The notes under the pieces were generated by a model, which was not told where the DNA came from, did no database searches, and saw nothing but the letters and a program-made list of their open reading frames with translations. A stretch of DNA of 64,000 bases from the NCBI GenBank assembly GCA_963691815.1, contig OY829647.1, forward strand, positions 14,381,360-14,445,359, read 5' to 3'. The translations under genes and the position numbers were made by a program. Source of the DNA: Echiichthys vipera (Eukaryota; Chordata; Actinopteri; Perciformes; Trachinidae). Positions 60,101-64,000 of this stretch are shown here, piece after piece. Position 1 is the stretch's first letter. The number at the start of each line of letters is the position of its first letter.

Positions 60101-63100
60101 AACAATAGTCAAACATTTATCAGAATCTGTAAAAAGCAGTTGTGTAGACGTGTGATGAAGTGAGGTACCTCTTCTGCTTCTTTGTAGTTGCCGAGGGCCG
60201 CTTTAGCCTGAGCATAGTTGAAGCTGAACGTATCATCATTAAAGAAGTAACCCTACAAAAAGAAGCGCAATTATGCCAACACAAAAAGGTTAAGTGTCCA
60301 TATGTCCAAATAAAAATGCACCTGAATAAATGTATTGCATCTGAAAGCACCACTTGTCATCTGAACCATCTCACCCAGTAGGTGGGAGTCTTTTTTATAC
60401 TCCATCTTACACTGATACCACAGTGAAGTAATCTCCTCAGTGGAGTATACCACGTAATGTGTGCTTTGTAATGAGCAACACTAACCTTGACTGAGTTTAG
60501 ATATATGAGAACATCTTCAAACAGTCTCAAGAGGAAGAAGCAGGAGGCCATGCACTGTCTGCCAGGAATCGTATCTGAAAGTGAGGAATAAGTTACGCAC
60601 ACATCCTCAGACAATGTCCCTTTAAAAGCTCATATTGATCAAATATCTACTCAATGTACCGCATTCGCTGGCTGAGCCGCCGACCAACTGAAAGAACTGC
60701 TGAGCGATTTTCAGGTGATCCCTCTGAAAGATAACAGCGCAAAAACACACATTTGTCTCTCAGACTCACTCTTATCACTGCTGTTTTTGCGTGACTGTTT
60801 ATTTAAAAGAAATACTCACTGATCCAATTTCTTGTCCTAATGCCGCATTTACGACTCCTTTCAAAATATACTCCTGTGAAAATATATGGTCAAAGTTAAA
60901 AAACTTCATATGATCTCTTGTCTAGCACTTTCATGTTGAAAGAACTTAAAAAGGAGAAAGGCAACACTCATTTTCTTGATTGATTTAACAAGGAGTTTAT
61001 CAATCATTTGATCTATTTATTTTTTTTGCTGCTTCAAACCTCATCAAAATCCAAGTAAGAGATGCATAAACGAGATTCAAAAGCCAAACACTGCGTCAGC
61101 TTCACAGGCTTTCAGATCCAGGCAACACTGAGGTGGTTTTGAAGATAAAAAAACTGGTTACATAAAAGAAAAGGCTCTTCAGAGCGAGGAGAACAGATTT
61201 ATTAACAAGCTTAATTTAATCTGGCATGATTCTGGCTCATAGTTCTCATTTTCTTTGCTGTACAAAAGTGTAAACTATAAATCCTTGAATGCAAAAATAG
61301 TCAATATGAGCAGTGGTTGTAGATAAACACATCTACAGTACTGTATAAGTTTTAATGTCAGAGGGAAATTGAACCCATCTCTCATTGAGACCAAATAGTT
61401 ACATAGCACGGATGTAATATCCACTGTATAAGATATGGACGTAGTCTCTGTGACGTCACCCACGGGTTTTCGAAGAGCTGTTGTAAAACTCAAAGTGTGC
61501 GGCTGTGGCCATCGCCATCTTGGCAGTGACCGACATTGCCTAAGTCCCAGCCAATCCAAAAATGAGTGGAGGAAGTGGATGGAGCTGAGGCAGGCATAAC
61601 TTATTTGTGCATAACTTTAAGCCTTAATATGATTTAAACGGGTGTGTGATACAAAAATTCACACCCCATACATTTGAACAGGGAAATCAGCTATAAACTC
61701 CAAAAACCTTTTTTCTCCAGGCTGTAAACATGTTTATTTCTGCTGTAAAGTTGAGCGTTTTAACATGGGGCTCTACGGGGTTTGACGCACTTTTAGGGCC
61801 AACCTAAAGTGGTCATTTGAGGAACTGCAGTTTTTGGTACTTCCTCATTTGCTTAGTTTTAGAGCCCGAAAGGTTGCCGGTTTGCAATATCAGATTAAAG
61901 CCTTGTGTCACATTGAATCATTACCTGAGGTGTTGTGGGCACCAAATCTTGGATGAGGTTGTAGGCTTCCTGGACATCATCTGGTAGTATGAAATGGAGC
62001 ATGTGAACCCATGAGATAAGGTAGGTTTTCTCTGAAATTCTGACACTTAAAACAACTATACATTTAATTAACAGCAAAAGGACAATGGCGATGATGCATT
62101 TACTTTACATGTCGTCTGTAAAGGCCTATTTGGACGGGTTTAGTTTGGTGTGGGGACGTAGGGTAAGGTAATTTTTATCAGAGGTTTTAGTCCTGTCTAA
62201 ATACGCCATGTCAGTAGTTATTACAGAGAATGTCAGTAAAAATTACGACAATTTTCACCTTCTGTAAAACGGTCCAGAAAAATTACCTCAGGTAAAACTA
62301 ATATGAATACGGCCCTCTGTAAAACATATTTTGATATTCCGTCATATCCCATCAATATGTAGTTTCCATATATTTTTGAGCATGGAGGCGCTTGAAGAAA
62401 TCACTTTTTTGAGAAAATTGAGTCTGTCATTTAGTTTGTGTTTACTTAATATTGTGATATCAGGAAGCTACCTAGCACGCACATAGCGACAGGGAAGTGA
62501 CGGCAGTGCGTAAATCGAGTAATCCCTCCCACCTCTGGTAGAATACAAGTATTTCTTAATCCTGTGCAAATTGGCCATTTATACTACAGACGCCCTTAGG
62601 TAAAATTATTTTATCCCACGTGCCTACATTAAACTAATCCCGTCCAAATACAGCTTAAGACAGTGTGAGGACTTCATATAGAAAAACCTTTTTATACATC
62701 CTAATAATTTTACACAGTATTAAACAGAGCAAAGTAATGTATTATTAAATGGTTTCCTTGTTTTGCTTGGTCCAGAAAACTGCAATTCCATGGCTACACA
62801 CCTTGTCTGAGATAGTAGATGACCAGGTTGAGTCTTGCCTCTGGGATCACATCGATCAGAGGAGGCAGCACCTGCAATGCCCCCTCCCCACCACGAAACA
62901 CCACCTGCAGAACACAGGGGCGAGATTCAGAGCATGGAAAGTAGCATTTAAGTCACTAGTGTACGCACACCAGCAGGCACCAGCACACACCTACGTACAC
63001 ACTCACAGTTTGAGCTTGAGAAGAGCTTACCAGGTTGTGTCGGATAAGCTCCTTAGCAAACTCAAAGGAGCAGGAGGAGATGTCGATTAGGTTCTTCAAC

Positions 63101-63889
63101 TCAGCCTAAGAGGGAGAGAGAGCACATATGAGGCAAACCTACCACCAGTTACTCTCCCCAACTGACTGGAATGGTGCATGTATGGCAAATAAATAAATGA
63201 AAATGTAAAAAGCAAATACAAAGATTCCCAGTAAAAGCCTTAATAATGTGCCCTGAGTCTGACACCACTAAAATATCTTTATTTATATTTATATTCGTCT
63301 CACTAACAGTTACAGTACTGTGAACTGCTGCTTCAAATATCTGCCTTTGTATTAATTCAATTCTTGTTGACCTGAACCAAAAACATGGAGGTAGTTTTGA
63401 ACATAAAAATGTAGTGAAATAAAGATTTCATGTTTGTTTTATGTTTCCTTTCTTCTAGCGTGTGGCTGCTGCCAGCTTCTCTGTGTGCATATTTAGTTTT
63501 GCCAAGTGATAATGCAGTTGGTTATGCAGGGTTTGGGAGTGGAGGTTATATTAACTGGTGCTGAATAAATGAACTCGAAATAGTTTTAACTAGAGGTTCA
63601 AAAGCTATAAGATGTATGTGCATGATTTCAACATATTGTGCAGAGTAACACACATTGAATATTTGACCTAAGGACCCTGGGAACATAAATACGCTCCTGT
63701 AATCAAACACTGAGCACCTCCGCTGCTTTGCCATTGTAGAGTCTGAAGTGGTTGCAGGCTTTAAGGTTGAGGGCAATAGTAGAGTCCGGCATGCTCTGCA
63801 GGTACACAGCCAACACCTCCTGGGACACATCATAGTAGTCCAGCTTGTAGTAACACAGAGCCACGTAAACTTTCAGGGCGAGGAAATCT
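57065..63889 (-). CDS. ift56: Intraflagellar transport protein 56 (TTC26/DYF-13), 3' part, 12 exons
   Basis: TPR protein of the IFT-B complex that carries a subset of motility-related cargo into cilia. Exons in transcript order: 63718-63889, 63031-63105, 62802-62904, 61925-61980, 60820-60873, 60660-60723, 60486-60574, 60169-60252, 60003-60072, 59001-59107, 57777-57910, 57065-57179. All GT-AG and in phase, giving 373 residues plus a split first codon; human TTC26 has about 554, so about 181 N-terminal residues lie past the right edge. Runs such as LKVYVALCYYKLDYYDVS, FSFNYAQAKAALGNYKEA and FYYAAKAFDALEKLDPGS are TPR-type helices. The end is RVMRKWAKDKRVLLS. Same strand as ubn2 and upstream of it, as in human TTC26-UBN2. 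Confidence 0.95.
57180..57776 (-). other. ift56 last intron, nothing supported
   Basis: About 600 bp, AT-rich, no recognised element. Confidence 0.65.
57777..57910 (-). CDS. ift56: ift56 exon: TPR
   Basis: MGQFYYAAKAFDALEKLD, PGSNYWEGKRGACVGVFQ and LILANKEP plus two bases of Lys. The YWEGKRGACVG motif is a strong TTC26 marker. Confidence 0.95.
58545..58617. repeat. 3' fragment of the gggctgcaa repeat family
   Basis: Reads aattgaataattaagaaaat and aaccattggttgcagcccta, the end of a repeat very common in teleosts. Confidence 0.5.
58652..58920. repeat. Dispersed repeat, ctagggctgcaaataaa to actaattgtttcagc
   Basis: Starts actagggctgcaaataaatt, passes ttaatctgttgattataaat and gtgatgtcttcaaatta, and ends ttctgtcggtcgattaag, attgactaattgtttcagc. 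Imperfect inverted ends (ctgcaa and ttt-cag) fit a non-autonomous DNA transposon. Confidence 0.6.
59001..59107 (-). CDS. ift56: ift56 exon: TPR
   Basis: Completes Tyr, then IMNQRGRLAWELYLKMGT and SSDSFSLLQLIANDCYK. Confidence 0.94.
59108..60002 (-). other. ift56 intron with a decayed LINE
   Basis: A worn L2-like RT stretch lies at about 59,335-59,560. The rest is AT-rich. Confidence 0.6.
59335..59560 (+). pseudogene. Decayed L2-type LINE RT fragment
   Basis: Reads NLAVMFDSHLSQQ and, after frame changes, SILHAFISSGVDY and NCFHVYLKRLL, compatible with NLGVIFDS-LS and IHAFISSRLDYCN of L2 elements. Much older than the copy at 47,755. Confidence 0.5.
60003..60072 (-). CDS. ift56: ift56 exon
   Basis: IFLLIQSEKIKNDYVYLS then WLARC and one base of Tyr. 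Donor gtacgt. Confidence 0.92.
60169..60252 (-). CDS. ift56: ift56 exon: TPR
   Basis: 28 codons, GYFFNDDTFSFNYAQAKA then ALGNYKEAEE. FNYAQAKAALGNYKEAEE fits a TPR helix pair. Confidence 0.93.
60486..60574 (-). CDS. ift56: ift56 exon
   Basis: Completes Asp, then TIPGRQCMASCFFLLRLF and EDVLIYLNSVK. Confidence 0.94.
60660..60723 (-). CDS. ift56: ift56 exon
   Basis: RDHLKIAQQFFQLVGGSA then SEC and one base of Asp. Matches the TTC26 sequence almost exactly. Confidence 0.93.
60820..60873 (-). CDS. ift56: ift56 exon, 54-nt
   Basis: 18 codons, EYILKGVVNAALGQEIGS, phase 0 on both sides; matches EYILKGVVNAALGQEMGS of TTC26. Since it is in frame, skipping would keep the reading frame. Confidence 0.92.
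60874..61924 (-). other. ift56 intron largely filled by a dispersed repeat
   Basis: A repeat lies at about 61,425-61,870. No coding outside it. Confidence 0.6.
61425..61870. repeat. Dispersed teleost repeat (tctctgtgacgtcaccc family)
   Basis: Contains gtagtctctgtgacgtcacc, gccatcgccatcttggcagt, ttgagcgttttaacatgggg and actgcagtttttggtacttc in the order I know from fish dispersed repeats. Class unclear. Confidence 0.5.
61925..61980 (-). CDS. ift56: ift56 exon
   Basis: Completes Asp, then DVQEAYNLIQDLVPTTPQ. 56 bp. Confidence 0.92.
61981..62801 (-). other. ift56 intron with a complete MITE
   Basis: Mostly occupied by the inverted-repeat element at 62,123-62,654. Confidence 0.7.
62123..62654. 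mobile_element. MITE of about 530 bp with long terminal inverted repeats
   Basis: The left end ggcctatttggacgggttta, gtttggtgtggggacgtagg matches the reverse complement of the right end (gctgtatttggacgggatta, gtttaatgtaggcacgtggg) over about 50 bp with scattered changes. The interior has no coding. Flanks are taaa and ttaa; I cannot name a target duplication or superfamily. Confidence 0.8.
62802..62904 (-). CDS. ift56: ift56 exon
   Basis: VVFRGGEGALQVLPPLID then VIPEARLNLVIYYLRQ, with Asp split G|AT. Confidence 0.94.
63031..63105 (-). CDS. ift56: ift56 exon
   Basis: 25 codons, AELKNLIDISSCSFEF then AKELIRHNL. Aligns with AELKSLMD-ASSSFEFAKELIRHNL of TTC26. Confidence 0.93.
63106..63717 (-). 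other. ift56 intron, nothing supported
   Basis: About 610 bp, AT-rich, no element recognised. Confidence 0.65.
63718..63889 (-). CDS. ift56: ift56 exon: TPR region (first visible)
   Basis: Completes Arg, then DFLALKVYVALCYYKLDY, YDVSQEVLAVYLQSMPDS and HFRLYNGKAAE. Acceptor ctttcag at 63890, donor gtgctc. Confidence 0.95.
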
Positions 63890-64000
63890 CTGAAAGACAA
63901 GATGCAATGAGGGTTTAACCTATGAACTGGCTTAAACACTTGTGAGTGTTGACCTGCTGACCCATGGGGGAGACAGGAGACAGAGTTCAGAGATTTAAAA

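Noticed and set aside
1..64000. CRISPR-like arrays or a novel defence system
   Set aside because: No regularly spaced direct repeats with unique spacers; the only tandem structure beyond microsatellites is the two-copy 332-bp unit.

Overview
The window is vertebrate nuclear DNA, almost certainly from a teleost fish. It holds three intron-split genes with GT-AG introns, and its repeats are typical of bony fish: L2-type LINE pieces, tRNA-derived SINEs with the L2-like tail, a PIF/Harbinger element and several MITEs. There are no bacterial operons, CRISPR arrays or rRNA/tRNA genes. I found the exons by reading translations across splice sites and checking phase. The joined coding lengths (4749, 3804 and 1123 nt) are all phase-consistent.

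Region 1 (1 to about 24.6 kb, + strand) is the last 32 exons of a non-muscle myosin II heavy chain. It runs from switch II of the motor through both IQ motifs, the whole coiled-coil rod and the non-helical tail. It is best called myh10 (NM-IIB): the tailpiece fits MYH10, and a 63-nt cassette exon in loop 2 (4879-4941) matches the neuron-type B2/R18 insert known from MYH10. The 5' part of the gene, about 420 codons, lies off the left edge. Introns carry a degraded Harbinger transposon with an apparently exact 332-bp tandem duplication, an L2 reverse-transcriptase scrap and microsatellites touching splice sites.

Region 2 (about 24.6-30.9 kb) is the space between two converging genes, with SINE and LINE pieces and a perfect 27-bp inverted repeat.

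Region 3 (30,996-52,888, - strand) is a complete ubinuclein gene, ubn2, with 17 coding exons and 1267 residues. It includes the Hpc2-related domain (HRD), the ubinuclein middle domain, a 1.5-kb Ser/Pro-rich exon and two very short final exons that rebuild the UBN2 C-terminus. Its CpG-rich 5' end has NRF1, YY1 and CCAAT-type motifs.

Region 4 (53.2-57.0 kb) is intergenic and rich in repeats.

Region 5 (57,065-63,889, - strand) is the 3' two thirds of ift56 (ttc26/dyf-13), a TPR protein of intraflagellar transport complex B, with 12 coding exons. Its start lies beyond the right edge.

The order ift56 then ubn2 on one strand matches human TTC26-UBN2 on 7q34. myh10 next to ubn2 does not match the human arrangement (MYH10 is on 17p). 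The three genes have unrelated jobs (actomyosin contractility, H3.3 deposition with HIRA, ciliary transport), and nothing suggests co-regulation. I saw no new biological system. The items most worth a second look are the B2 exon, the recent 332-bp tandem duplication inside a dead transposon, the myh10-ubn2 junction and the perfect inverted repeat.
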